From positions 3,224,001 through 3,288,000 of the forward strand of contig CP108521.1 in NCBI GenBank assembly GCA_035999765.1: 64,000 nt of DNA, given 5' to 3'. Each line of letters starts with the position of its first letter. The first letter of the stretch is position 1. Under the pieces are notes generated by a model, which was given only the letters and a program-made list of their open reading frames with translations, was not told where the DNA came from and ran no database searches. The translations under genes were made by a program, and so were the position numbers. Below are positions 8,225-17,131 of this stretch, piece by piece. The DNA comes from Streptomyces sp. NBC_01231. Lineage in GTDB: Bacteria > Actinomycetota > Actinomycetes > Streptomycetales > Streptomycetaceae.

Positions 8225-9523
8225 TCACTGCGCCGAGAGCTTCCGCAGGGCTTCCTGCAGGTCCTTCAGCGCCTGTGCGCTGGACTTGTCGCCGTTCAGG
8301 GCCGCGTACGCCTCCTGTTGGACCGCCGACGACACGTCGCCGTACTGGACCGCCCTCGGCCGCGGCACGGCGTTGAGGATCGACTTCTTCAGCACCGGCA
8401 GGTACGGGTACTGCGTGACCAGCGCCTGGTCGTCGTACAGGTCCGCGTACGGCGGGGCGGCCGAGCCCTCCTTGAGGAACGTGGTCGCGCTGTCGTGGTT
8501 GGTGAAGTACTTGATGAAGTCCAGCGCCGTGGCCTTGTTCTTGGCGAAGGAGGACACGGCGACGTTGTGGCCGCCCAGGGTGGAGGAGCCGGCTCCGGTC
8601 AGGCCGGGCAGCGGCGCTGCCGCGAACTTGCCCGCGACCTTGCTCTTCTCGGCCAGCGAGTACATGTACGGCCAGTTGCGCAGGAAGATCAGCTTGCCGG
8701 ACTGGAACGCCTGGCGGCCTTCCTCCTCCTGGTAGGTGATGGCCTCCTTCGGGATGGTGCCGTCCTTGAAGGAGTCGACCAGGAAGTCCAGGCCCTTCTT
8801 CGCCGCTGGTGTGTCGACCTCCGGCTTGCCGTTGGCGTCGGTGACGACCCCGCCGGCGGAATTCACGGCCTCGGAGAAGTTGACGGTGAGACCCTCGTAC
8901 TTCTGGAACTGACCTGCGTAGCAGGACATGCCCTTGGCCTCGGGCAGCTTCTCGACCTTGGCGCAGGCGGCCTGCATCTGCGCCCACGTCGTCGGCGCGG
9001 CACTGACGCCGGCCTTCTTCAGCAGATCGGAGCGGTAGTACAGCAGGCCGCCGTCGGAGGACTGCGGGACCGCGTACAGATGGTCGCGGTACTTGGTCGT
9101 CTCCACCACGGGCTTGAGCATCTGGTCCAGCGGGAACCGCGCGGCGGGCAGCTGGTCGATCCACTGGTGGGCGGCGAACTCCGAGGTCCACACCGCGTCC
9201 AGGGAGAGCACCGTGTAGGCGTCGGACTTCGTCTCGGCGTTCTGGATCATCTGCTGGCGCTGCTGGTTCACGTCCGACGGCAGCTGGACGAAGGTGACCT
9301 TCTCCTTCGGGTGCTGCTTGTTCCAGCCGTCGATCACCTTCTGGACGACGCCGGAGCTGTCCTTGGCGGCCGCGTACGTGATCGGGCCGCGACCCGAGAA
9401 CGACGGGCTCTTCGGCTCCCCCGACGAGCTGCTGTCATCGGAGGAGCCGCAGGCGGTGAGGACGAGCCCGGCGGCGACGAGCACGGCCGAGCACGGAAGG
9501 GCTCTGGTGGTTCTGGCGTTCAC
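8225..9523 (-). CDS. ABC transporter extracellular sugar-binding lipoprotein (SBP family 1)
   Basis: The 432-residue lipoprotein has a signal sequence ending LVLTAC|GSS (lipobox), a Ser-rich linker, then the periplasmic-type binding fold with FRRNWPYMYSLAE-like and KYFTNHDSATTFLKEGSAAPP segments common to CUT1 binding proteins. GTG at 9523, preceded by AGGAGAG, is the best start; an upstream ATG at 9658 would bury the signal peptide. It delivers the alpha-glucoside to the two permeases downstream. Transcription is probably controlled by the divergent LacI regulator. The sugar itself cannot be named from sequence. Confidence 0.9.
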   Translation of the reverse strand: MNARTTRALPCSAVLVAAGLVLTACGSSDDSSSSGEPKSPSFSGRGPITYAAAKDSSGVVQKVIDGWNKQHPKEKVTFVQLPSDVNQQRQQMIQNAETKSDAYTVLSLDAVWTSEFAAHQWIDQLPAARFPLDQMLKPVVETTKYRDHLYAVPQSSDGGLLYYRSDLLKKAGVSAAPTTWAQMQAACAKVEKLPEAKGMSCYAGQFQKYEGLTVNFSEAVNSAGGVVTDANGKPEVDTPAAKKGLDFLVDSFKDGTIPKEAITYQEEEGRQAFQSGKLIFLRNWPYMYSLAEKSKVAGKFAAAPLPGLTGAGSSTLGGHNVAVSSFAKNKATALDFIKYFTNHDSATTFLKEGSAAPPYADLYDDQALVTQYPYLPVLKKSILNAVPRPRAVQYGDVSSAVQQEAYAALNGDKSSAQALKDLQEALRKLSAQ

Positions 9524-9833
9524 TGTCTCTCCTGGACGTGCGGAACCGAAGTCTCGGCGTGGTCGCCCGGTAGGGAGCAGCTGCCGAGATGCCTCTGGGA
9601 TGACTCTGGTACGAGACGGTGCTGTCATCGCGTTCTGTAGATCAAAAGCGCAGTTCAAAGCATCGAAGGATGACTTCGCGGTGAAGGCTTCGACTCCGCC
9701 GAGACAACGCTTGCACCGTAGGAGTGCACTCGACGGAAGTCAATGCGTAACTTCGCGGTAGCACGGACGCTTCAGGCGATCGAGACCCTCTTATCGCAGG
9801 ACGTAATGGGCATCTGGGCGCCTTGAAGACACT

Positions 9834-9849
9834 GTGACAGCGCTGTCAC
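9834..9849. promoter_or_regulatory. Perfect 16-bp palindrome GTGACAGCGCTGTCAC, candidate LacI operator
   Basis: A 16-bp perfect inverted repeat with a central CG lies 42 bp before the LacI start, inside the 368-bp divergent region 9524-9891. This length and central CG are typical of LacI-family operators. A second, looser inverted repeat (TGCAC at 9712-9716, GTGCA at 9724-9728) lies nearer the SBP start. The remainder of the intergenic stretch shows nothing else I can support. Confidence 0.55.
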
Positions 9850-9891
9850 GAGGGGTCCCGTGAGAGCGTCGATCTGTGCTAACTTCCGCTC

Positions 9892-10944
9892 ATGTCACCA
9901 GCTCAGCGGCACCCCACGTTGGCCGACGTAGCCGAACGGGCGGGGGTCTCCCCGTCCACCGTCTCGCGCACCCTGCGCGGTCTGACATCGGTCTCCCCGC
10001 AGGTCCGCACCCGGGTCGAGGAGGCCGCCCGTGAGCTGAACTTCGCGATCTCGCGGCAGGCCTCGAGCCTGGTCACCGGCCGGACCGGCGTCATGGCGGT
10101 GCTGGTGCCCACGCTGGACTCGTGGTTCATGGGAGCGGCGCTGTCCAGCCTGGGCCCGCTGCTGCGTGGCGCGGGCATGGAGATGACCGTCTACGTGGTG
10201 CCGGATCTGGCCGAGCGGGCCGCGTTCTTCGAGCGGCTGCCGGCCCGGCGCAACGCGGACGCGCTGCTGGTGTTCTGCTTCGACCTCAACAAGGAGGAGA
10301 CGGCCCGGCTGGACGACCTCGGCATGCCGGTCATCTACATCAGCCAGCACGTCGAGGGCCGCCCCAGCGTCTACGTCGACGACGTCGCCGGAGCCAGCAG
10401 GGCCACCCGCCACCTGATCAACCTCGGACACCGCCGGATCGCCTTCGCGCACACCGTCAACGCCCGTGGTTTCAGCTTCAGTTCACGCGATCGCCTGCTC
10501 GGCTACCGGCAGGCGCTCACCGAGGCGGGCATCCCTCTGGACGACGACCTGGTCGTCACCACGCCACCCCGCGACAAGCGGGGCACCACCCAGGCGGTGG
10601 GCAACCTGCTGAGCCTGCGCGAACCGCCCACAGCGATCTTCGCCGAGCAGGACGATCTGGCAGCCTCCCTCATCCTGAGCCTGCGCACCGTCCAGATCGA
10701 GGTGCCCGAACGGATCTCCGTCCTCGGCTTCGACGACCAGCTGATGGCCGAATGGCTCGACCTGTCGACGGTGGCCCAGTCCCCCTCGGACATGGGCCGC
10801 ATGGCAGCCGAACTGGCGCTGGAGCTCATCAACGAACCCGAGGCGGACCGGGGTCGGCACATCGTCCTGCCCACCCATCTGATCCCACGCGGGACCACAG
10901 CCCCGCCGCCCGCCCCTCAGAGCGAACGCGAGGGCCACGGCTGA
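9892..10944 (+). CDS. LacI family transcriptional regulator of the alpha-glucoside locus
   Basis: The 350-residue protein has an N-terminal HTH (TLADVAERAGVSPSTVSRTLRG, recognition residues Pro-Ser) and a periplasmic-binding-like effector domain with DDVAGASRATRHLINLGHRRIA and SVLGFDDQLMAEWLDLSTVAQS. It is divergent from the SBP operon, with the palindrome at 9834 between them. Most likely it represses the importer and GH13 genes and itself until the sugar binds. No strong terminator was recognised downstream, where it converges with the GH32 operon. Confidence 0.88.
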   Translation: MSPAQRHPTLADVAERAGVSPSTVSRTLRGLTSVSPQVRTRVEEAARELNFAISRQASSLVTGRTGVMAVLVPTLDSWFMGAALSSLGPLLRGAGMEMTVYVVPDLAERAAFFERLPARRNADALLVFCFDLNKEETARLDDLGMPVIYISQHVEGRPSVYVDDVAGASRATRHLINLGHRRIAFAHTVNARGFSFSSRDRLLGYRQALTEAGIPLDDDLVVTTPPRDKRGTTQAVGNLLSLREPPTAIFAEQDDLAASLILSLRTVQIEVPERISVLGFDDQLMAEWLDLSTVAQSPSDMGRMAAELALELINEPEADRGRHIVLPTHLIPRGTTAPPPAPQSEREGHG

Positions 10945-11118
10945 GGCCGCGACCTCCGAGGTTCACAGGCATGGGCTACCCGATGGCATCGGGAGCCGTT
11001 CGTTCGTCGCGGTGCGCGGCGCCTGTCGACCGGCGTTGAGGATGTCGCTTTGTTCTGGCGGCAGTTGGTGTTCTGCCGGACCTGTGAACGCCGTCAGCCT
11101 CGCTGATGACACCCGTGA

Positions 11119-12588
11119 TCACCCTGAACTACCGCTCCATTCTGCGGCGTTGCCGCCCGCCTCCTTGATCTCGAGCGGCAGGAGTTCCCACGCGTCCACG
11201 GTGAAGCCGAGCCGTGCGTCCGGCGCGGTGCGCGCCTGCAGGCGCCAGGGGCCGGTGCCCGTCGGGTAGAAGCGCAGGGTGAGCACCTGGCCGGTGGAGG
11301 TCAGGAAGACCTCGGCGATGGAGTGGTCGACGACCACGCGCAGGTCGACGGGCTCGCCGCCGGGCCAGGGCATCCGGTAGGAGCCGCCGTGGGCCCGCGG
11401 GTCCAGTGAGGCATGGTCGCGGTCGACGACCAGCTCGCCGGTCGCACCGTCGAGCCGGATGTCGAGGTACTCGGAGCCGTCGGCGGTGGTCACCAGACGC
11501 AGGCCGGCGTCACCGAAGGGCTCCAGACGTGCCAAGAGGTCGAAACTGCGGCCGACTTCGCCCAGCTCCTCCGGATCCGTCCCCAGGGCCAGCCCGGCGG
11601 CGTGGACGGTGTGCTCGCGGCGTAGTGCCATCAGCTCCGCTGCGGGCCGCTGGTACGGCAGTCCGTCTTCGGTCAGTTCTATCTCGCGGGGCAGGGTGAG
11701 CGTCCCGGCCCAGCCGTCGTCGTCGGACCACTCTTCGTCGCGGGCCTCCCAGGACCAGCCCCACAGCAGCCACCGGTTGCCGGGGCCGCGCAGGAGAGCG
11801 GGCGCGTAGCAGTCGGGCCCGTGGTCGAGGAGTACGGGCGGGCCGGCTTCGAAGGTGTCGCCGCGTTCCCCACCGACCATGGCCAGGACGGAGCGGGGGC
11901 TGTCGTGGTTGTCCCAGGCGCTGACGATGAGTGCGCCGCGCCCGGAGGCGGCCGGGAGGTACTGGGGGCATTCCCAGCCCTCGCCGGTGAGCAGTCCGGT
12001 GTTCACGCCCACGGGCTCTGGCGCGCCGGCGTGGAAGGGCCCTCGATAGGTCCAGGTCTCCAGGTCGGGCGATGTGTAGTGCAGGGCCGCGGCGCGTCCG
12101 TCCGCCAGGGCCGCGCCGACGAGCATCCGCCAGCCGTTGCCGTCCCGCCAGACGTACGGGTCGCGGTACATGGTCGTGCCCTCGGGCGGCTCGGGGATGA
12201 GCAGGTCGCCGCGGAGGGTGAAGGTGTGGCCGCCGTCGTGGGAGGTGGCGGTGGTGACCGGCTGGTCCCAGCGGTCACGGCGGTAGGCGGAGTAGAAGGC
12301 GACCAGCCGGTCGCCGTCGGAGACGGTGTTGCCGGAGTAGCAGCCGTCGGCGTCGACGCCCCCTGCGGTGGGGGTCAGGGCGATCGGCAGCGGTTCCCAG
12401 CTCAGCAGGTCCGGGCTGCGGTAGTGGCCCCAGTGGATGTTCGCGTGCCGACTGCCATGCGGGTTGTACTGATAGCAGACGTGGTAGTGGCCGTCGTGGA
12501 AGACCAGCCCGTTGGGGTCGTTGATCCAGTTGTCGGGCGGGCGCAGGTGCGCGACGGGGCGGTACGGGTCGAGGGGCGCGGTGGACAC
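11119..12588 (-). CDS. GH32 beta-fructosidase, intracellular
   Basis: The 489-residue glycoside hydrolase of family 32 has no signal peptide. All three catalytic motifs are present: WINDPNG with nucleophile Asp24, YRDPYV with stabiliser Asp143, and GWECPQ with acid/base Glu206. The five-bladed propeller is followed by a beta-sandwich from about residue 350, ending DAWELLPLE. GTG at 12588 is the start; the longer frame to 13383 is antisense to a permease gene. As the last gene of a LacI-SBP-permease-permease operon it should release fructose from imported fructo-oligosaccharides or sucrose. It is similar in plan to the GH32 at 61032-62441 in the paralogous locus. Confidence 0.9.
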   Translation of the reverse strand: MSTAPLDPYRPVAHLRPPDNWINDPNGLVFHDGHYHVCYQYNPHGSRHANIHWGHYRSPDLLSWEPLPIALTPTAGGVDADGCYSGNTVSDGDRLVAFYSAYRRDRWDQPVTTATSHDGGHTFTLRGDLLIPEPPEGTTMYRDPYVWRDGNGWRMLVGAALADGRAAALHYTSPDLETWTYRGPFHAGAPEPVGVNTGLLTGEGWECPQYLPAASGRGALIVSAWDNHDSPRSVLAMVGGERGDTFEAGPPVLLDHGPDCYAPALLRGPGNRWLLWGWSWEARDEEWSDDDGWAGTLTLPREIELTEDGLPYQRPAAELMALRREHTVHAAGLALGTDPEELGEVGRSFDLLARLEPFGDAGLRLVTTADGSEYLDIRLDGATGELVVDRDHASLDPRAHGGSYRMPWPGGEPVDLRVVVDHSIAEVFLTSTGQVLTLRFYPTGTGPWRLQARTAPDARLGFTVDAWELLPLEIKEAGGNAAEWSGSSG

Positions 12589-12638
12589 ACGCGTGCCTTT
12601 CGTGGAGTTCAGGGAGCGTGGGGGGTGTGCGGGGGCGG

Positions 12639-13514
12639 TCAGCGGAAGGAGCCGGCCACGATTCCCTCGACGAAGTGCCGCTGTGCGGCAAGGAAGATGA
12701 GCACGCTGGGGATCAGGGCGATGATCACGCCGGCGAGCACGATGGAGATGCTGCCGGTGCCCATGGTTCCCTGCAGGGTCACCAGGCCCAGGGGCAGAGT
12801 GAACTTGTCGGTGGACTGCAGGAAGATCAGCGGGCGGAAGAACTCGTTCCAGTAGGCGGAGAAGGTGAGCACCGCCAGGGTCGCCATCGGGGCGCGCGCC
12901 ATGGGGGCGTAGATACGGGCGAAGACCTGGAAGTGCGAGGCCCCGTCCACCCGTGCCGCCTCGCCGAGTTCGCGGGGCATCTGCAGGAAGTACTGCCGCA
13001 TCAGGAAGGTGCCGAACGCGCCTCCGACGACGGGCAGGACGAGCGCCATGCGGCTGTCGGTCAGGCCCAGATACCTGATGATCAGGAAGACCGGGATGAT
13101 GGTCGTCTGGATGGGGACCATCAACGTGGCCAGGATGATGCCGAACAGGGCCTTGTTGCCGCGGAAGCGGACCATGGCGAAGGCGTAGCCGCTCATCGTC
13201 GAGGTGAGGAGCTGGCCGACCACGATGAGCCCGGTGACGACCACGCTGTTGAGGAAGAACGTGGTCAGCGGGACCTTGTCGAAGACGGCCTGGTAGTTCG
13301 ACCAGATCGGATGCGTGGGAATCCATTGCGGCGGCTGGTCGAAGGAGGTGGCCGGGGTGCGCAGCGAGGTGGCCAGGGCCCACACGAGCGGCGCCACCAC
13401 CAGCACCGCCGCCACGGTCAGAACGGTGAGCGACAGCAGACGTCCGATGCTGCTACGGCGCCGGCGCGGGGGCCGGGCGGTGGCCACGGGCTGCTTGCCG
13501 AGGATGGCGGTCAT
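12639..13514 (-). CDS. ABC sugar transporter permease, MalG-type (fructan locus 2)
   Basis: The 291-residue permease has six predicted helices and the EAA loop GEAARVDGASHFQVFARIYAP. ATG at 13514 overlaps the stop of the upstream permease as ATGA, so the two are translationally coupled. The extension to 14273 in this frame is a shadow. It closely parallels the permease at 60082-61035 (shared segments such as FGTFLMRQYFL and LPLGLV), supporting a duplication of the whole locus. Confidence 0.9.
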   Translation of the reverse strand: MTAILGKQPVATARPPRRRRSSIGRLLSLTVLTVAAVLVVAPLVWALATSLRTPATSFDQPPQWIPTHPIWSNYQAVFDKVPLTTFFLNSVVVTGLIVVGQLLTSTMSGYAFAMVRFRGNKALFGIILATLMVPIQTTIIPVFLIIRYLGLTDSRMALVLPVVGGAFGTFLMRQYFLQMPRELGEAARVDGASHFQVFARIYAPMARAPMATLAVLTFSAYWNEFFRPLIFLQSTDKFTLPLGLVTLQGTMGTGSISIVLAGVIIALIPSVLIFLAAQRHFVEGIVAGSFR

Positions 13515-14506
13515 GAGTAGAACACCCACTTTCGGCTCGTCGTGAACTGCACGGCCGTGATGACCAGCAGGACGGCGAACAGCAGCACGGAGATGGCCGA
13601 GGCGTAGCCGAACTGGAGGTTCTGGAAGGCCGTTTGGTAGACGAGCAGCACGGTGGTGTAGGTCGAGTCGCCGGGGCCGCCCTTGGTCATCACGTACGGC
13701 TGGTCGAAGAGCTGCATCGTGTTGATCAGGCCGACGGTGGAGGCGAACAGGACCGTGGGGCTGATGAGGGGCAGTTTGATCCGCCAGAACAGGCGGGCGG
13801 ACGAGGCGCCGTCGATCTGCGCGGCCTCCAGGACGTCGCCCGGCAGGGAGCCGAGGGCGGCGACGAAGAGGATGAAGGTGAAGCCCAGTTGCTGCCACAC
13901 GGCGACCAGCACGATGGTGGCCGTCGCTCCCCCGGTGGAGCTCAGCCAGGAGACCTCGGGCAGGTGCAGCAGGCCCAGGTAGTAGTTGATGACGCCGAAC
14001 TGGTCGTTGAAGACGTACGCCATCACGATCGAGATCGACGCGGCCGAGGCCAGCATCGGCAGGAAGAACGCCGCGCGGAAGAGGTTGCGCACGATCTTCG
14101 ACGCCCGCTGGGCGACCATCAGCGCCAGCCCCAGGCCGAGGGCGACCTGAAGGAAGACGATCATCACGGCGAGGCCCGAGGTCACCAGCAGCGAATGGGT
14201 GACCGCGTTGTCGCCGAGGAGCGCGTCGAAGTTGTCCAGCCCGACGAATTGGGGGCTGGAGATGCCGTCCCACCTGAACAGGGCGAGGACGAACGAGGCG
14301 ACGATCGGCGCCACGGTGAAGACCACGACCACGACCAGGGCCGAGGCCACCATGGCGTAGCCGAACAGTGCCTCGCGGCGCCCACGTCGGCTCTGGGCGC
14401 GGCGGCGCAGGGCCGTGGCGTCGTCCGCCGGGGGCTGTGGAGGGCGGCCGGGCCGCGCGCCCGCCGGGGCGGATGCGCGGCCGAGACTGCGAACAGGTTG
14501 CGACAT
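13511..14506 (-). CDS. ABC sugar transporter permease, MalF-type (fructan locus 2)
   Basis: The 331-residue permease has a charged N-terminal tail of about 55 residues, six helices and the EAA motif EAAQIDGASSARLFWRIKLPLISP. I take ATG 14506 as the start, just after the SBP stop. GTG 14512 and GTG 14545 (31 nt inside the SBP gene) are also in frame, and no start has a convincing ribosome site, so translation may be coupled to the SBP. The partner is the MalG-type gene that overlaps its stop codon. It is paralogous to 59090-60085. Confidence 0.85.
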   Translation of the reverse strand: MSQPVRSLGRASAPAGARPGRPPQPPADDATALRRRAQSRRGRREALFGYAMVASALVVVVVFTVAPIVASFVLALFRWDGISSPQFVGLDNFDALLGDNAVTHSLLVTSGLAVMIVFLQVALGLGLALMVAQRASKIVRNLFRAAFFLPMLASAASISIVMAYVFNDQFGVINYYLGLLHLPEVSWLSSTGGATATIVLVAVWQQLGFTFILFVAALGSLPGDVLEAAQIDGASSARLFWRIKLPLISPTVLFASTVGLINTMQLFDQPYVMTKGGPGDSTYTTVLLVYQTAFQNLQFGYASAISVLLFAVLLVITAVQFTTSRKWVFYS

Positions 14507-14513
14507 CAGCACG

Positions 14514-15926
14514 TCATCCCGTCTTCGCGGCGGTTTCGAGGTCACCCTGAAGACCGTCGAGGGCCGCCTTCGCCTTGCCCGTGGACATCGCCTGCGTGGT
14601 GCGCTTGTTCAGCGCGATGGCCATCGCCTGGTAGTACGGCGGGGCCGGAATCGGAGCGGTGTCGTCGAGCTTGGTGAGCGTGTCGTAGAAGACGTGCCAG
14701 TTCTTGGGGCCGGTGGTGGCATACCTCTCGGCTGTCAGCATCGACTTGAGGGCGGGCGTCGTGACGTTGCCCGGGATCAGCAGGTCGATGTTCTTCGGGG
14801 TCACCAGGGTCTTCACGAACTCCCAGGCGAGGTCCTTGTTCTTGGACGACTTGAGGATGCCGTAGCCGCCGGAGCCGAACAGATGGCGCTGCGACTGCCA
14901 CTTGGGGAAGTACTGCACGTCGAAGGCGTCGTCCGCCATGCCCGCGTTGTGCAGGCCCCCCGCCCAGAATCCGCCGCCGATCGCCATGCCGATCTTGTTG
15001 CTGGAGAACAGGCCCTGCAGCGTGGTGCCGCCGCCGACGTCGGGCTTGGGCGACAGGCCCTCCTTCTGCAGCTGGATCAGGTAGTCCAGCGACTCGACGA
15101 CCGGGGCGGAGTTGGCGGTCGGGTCACCCCAGCGCCAGCCGCCCTTGCGGCCGGCCGCGGCAGGGTCGTTCGGATAGAAGGTGTTCCACAGCCAGTCGCC
15201 GCCGTCCCACTTGCCCTCGGTGAGCAGGTTGCCGCCGTTGGCGTACATCCAGGACGTCCAACTGCCCCACAGCCGTACGACCCAGTCGTAGCCCACCGCG
15301 TTGCCGCCCTTGGCGGAGATTTTCTTTGCGATGTCGTAGAAGTCGTCCCGGGTCCAGTCGTCGGCGGGGCGGTCCACGCCGACACTGTTGAACAGCGAGG
15401 TGTTGTAGAACATGTTTCCGGCGTTGAAGTCGGTCGGCAGCTCGTAGAGGTGCCCCTGGTACATCATCGCCTCGACCAGCGCCGGGTGGACGTCGGCGAA
15501 GTACGGCTTGAGCTCGGTGGCGTCCCGCTTGACGTAGTCGTCCAGCGGTTCGGCCAGGCCCTTGGCCGCGAACAGTTGCAGGCCCTCGGTGGCGACGCAG
15601 GCGATGTCCGGGGCGTTGCCCGCGGACATCTGGGTGAGCAGCTTGCTGAAGAAGTCGTTCCAGTCCGTGCCCGTGGTGCCGGTGAACTTCACCTTCACGC
15701 CCGGATGGGCCGCCTCGAACGTCCCGGCCGCCTTGGCCATCTTGTCCGCCGATGCCTGGTCGGTGAAGATCGCGACGTTCAGCAGCTTCGACCCGGAGGA
15801 GCCAGAGGACGAACCGGACGAGCAGGCGGAGGCCAGCCCGCCCACACCCGCCAGCGCGGCGGAGGCGGCGCCCGCTCTCAGCAGGCCGCGGCGGCTCAAC
15901 GGAGCCTTGAAAGTCCCAGAGGACAT
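14514..15926 (-). CDS. Sugar-binding protein of a fructan-type ABC importer, Tat lipoprotein
   Basis: The 470-residue SBP has an N-terminus combining a twin-arginine motif (LSRRGLLRAG) with a lipobox (GGLASAC), then a Ser/Gly linker, as in Streptomyces Tat-exported lipoproteins. ATG 15926 follows GAGGGT; a TTG at 15950 is weaker. Signature stretches shared with the SBP at 57684 include FSKLLTQMSAG, VATEGLQLFA, YFADVHPALVEAMM and FWAGGLHNAG. With the permeases and GH32 downstream it should capture fructo-oligosaccharides on the cell surface; substrate assignment is by context. Confidence 0.9.
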   Translation of the reverse strand: MSSGTFKAPLSRRGLLRAGAASAALAGVGGLASACSSGSSSGSSGSKLLNVAIFTDQASADKMAKAAGTFEAAHPGVKVKFTGTTGTDWNDFFSKLLTQMSAGNAPDIACVATEGLQLFAAKGLAEPLDDYVKRDATELKPYFADVHPALVEAMMYQGHLYELPTDFNAGNMFYNTSLFNSVGVDRPADDWTRDDFYDIAKKISAKGGNAVGYDWVVRLWGSWTSWMYANGGNLLTEGKWDGGDWLWNTFYPNDPAAAGRKGGWRWGDPTANSAPVVESLDYLIQLQKEGLSPKPDVGGGTTLQGLFSSNKIGMAIGGGFWAGGLHNAGMADDAFDVQYFPKWQSQRHLFGSGGYGILKSSKNKDLAWEFVKTLVTPKNIDLLIPGNVTTPALKSMLTAERYATTGPKNWHVFYDTLTKLDDTAPIPAPPYYQAMAIALNKRTTQAMSTGKAKAALDGLQGDLETAAKTG

Positions 15927-15955
15927 GCGTGTACCCTCACTGTGTTCCAAGTACA

Positions 15956-15991
15956 GACAGGAGTGACGACCGATTGCAGCGGTCGCCTGTC
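15956..15991 (-). terminator. Stem-loop between lacI and the SBP gene (attenuator or partial terminator)
   Basis: The inverted repeat has outer arms GACAGG (15956-15961) and CCTGTC (15986-15991) and inner arms CGACCG (15967-15972) and CGGTCG (15980-15985). A 5-nt bulge separates the arms on one side and a 7-nt loop closes the stem. It lies in the 93-bp gap between the LacI gene and the SBP gene on the same strand. It could end or attenuate lacI transcription, stabilise the 5' end of the SBP message, or bind a regulator. There is no U-tract. Confidence 0.45.
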
Positions 15992-16019
15992 GTCGTGCGA
16001 ATGCTTCGCCGTCCCGGGT

Positions 16020-17078
16020 TCAGAGCCGGGGCGGCGAAGTGACCGATGCCCGCGCCACCAGCGGGCAATGCAGCATCTCCTGGGTGACCGGGCCCGGTGG
16101 CCGACCCGGCGTTCCGGTGAGCGCGAGCAGTTGGGTGACCGCCCGCGCCCCCATCTCGTAGTGCGGGAGCTGGACCGTGCTCAGCGCCGGGTAGAGCGCC
16201 TCGGAGACCAGCTCCTGGTTGTCGAATCCGACGACCGACAAGTCGTCGGGGATGGACAGTCCCAGCTCGGCGGCGGCCCGGTAGGCACCGGCAGCCATCC
16301 GGTCGTTGAAGCAGAACAACGCCGTCGGACGCTGATCCGCCGTCAGCAGCCGCCGCGCGGCCCGGTACCCCGCGGCCACATCGACAGCGACCGAGCCCAC
16401 GGGCACCGCCGTCTCGGAGGCGATCAGGGAGGGGTCGTAGGAGACTCCGGCCTCGGCCAGCGCCTTGCGGTAGCCCTCGATGCGTCCGTGCAGAGCGGGG
16501 ATGTCCGCCGTTCCCACCGTCATACCGATCCTGCGGTGCCCGTGCTCGATCAGCTCCCGCGCCGCCGTGTACCCGCCCTGGACCTCGTCGGGCACCACGA
16601 AGGGCACTGCGGGGTCGTCGCAGCGGGCGTCCAGCAGCACCGAGGGCGTCGAGCGCAGGCTCTCCGGCAGGCGTACGACGCGGTGGTACATGGCGGCGTA
16701 CAGCACGCCGTCGACCTGGCGCTGGAGCAGCATCTCGATGCTGCGGCGCTCCAACTCCTCGTCGCCGCCGGTGTTCACCAGCAGCAGCACCAGGCCGTGA
16801 GTCGCCGCGGCCTCCTGCGCGCCGAGGATGATCCGGCCCGCGTTGGGGGTGGTGGCGATCTCATCACTGATGAACCCGATGGTCTGCGAACGCTGTGTCC
16901 GCAGCCCCCGGGCCAGATTGTTCGGCGCGTACCCGAGCTCCTCGGCGACCCGCAGGACCCGCTGCCGGGTCTCCGCACTGGCCCGCTTGCCCTCCACCCG
17001 GTTGAGGATGTGCGACACGGTGGCGACGGACACACCTGCCGCCGCGGCCACGTCTTTGATCCCGATCCGGCGCGCCAT
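16020..17078 (-). CDS. LacI family regulator of fructan locus 2
   Basis: The 352-residue protein has HTH GIKDVAAAAGVSVATVSHILN (recognition residues Val-Ala), a hinge with RGLRTQRSQTIGFISDE, and an effector domain with SVVGFDNQELVSEALYPALSTVQLPH. It is closely related in its core (DEIATTPNAGRIILGAQ, VLYAAMYHR) to the LacI proteins at 48559 and 62404, which serve the other fructan loci. It lies directly upstream of the SBP operon on the same strand, behind a 28-bp operator-like palindrome. It is therefore probably the autoregulated first gene of the locus. Confidence 0.88.
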   Translation of the reverse strand: MARRIGIKDVAAAAGVSVATVSHILNRVEGKRASAETRQRVLRVAEELGYAPNNLARGLRTQRSQTIGFISDEIATTPNAGRIILGAQEAAATHGLVLLLVNTGGDEELERRSIEMLLQRQVDGVLYAAMYHRVVRLPESLRSTPSVLLDARCDDPAVPFVVPDEVQGGYTAARELIEHGHRRIGMTVGTADIPALHGRIEGYRKALAEAGVSYDPSLIASETAVPVGSVAVDVAAGYRAARRLLTADQRPTALFCFNDRMAAGAYRAAAELGLSIPDDLSVVGFDNQELVSEALYPALSTVQLPHYEMGARAVTQLLALTGTPGRPPGPVTQEMLHCPLVARASVTSPPRL

Positions 17079-17103
17079 CGCCCCTGCCCAAAGTGGTTGA
17101 TAC

Positions 17104-17131
17104 CAGGTTGGCTAATCGTTTAGCCAACCTG
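17104..17131. promoter_or_regulatory. Operator with 12-bp perfect arms upstream of lacI (locus 2)
   Basis: Arm CAGGTTGGCTAA (17104-17115), spacer TCGT and arm TTAGCCAACCTG (17120-17131) form an exceptionally long perfect inverted repeat. It begins 26 bp before the lacI ATG. The core TAA-TCGT-TTA is A/T-flanked with a central CG, as in LacI-family sites. It would control lacI and, by read-through, the SBP-permease-GH32 genes. Confidence 0.7.

Noticed and set aside
12588..13383. N-terminal extension of the GH32 frame
   Set aside because: It lies over the permease gene on the same strand in another frame and lacks GH32 features; GTG 12588 is the natural start.
14415..17123. A 902-codon plus-strand open frame over the SBP and LacI genes of locus 2
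   Set aside because: It is the reverse frame of two well-supported genes, with composition (Arg, Gly, His rich) typical of shadow frames.
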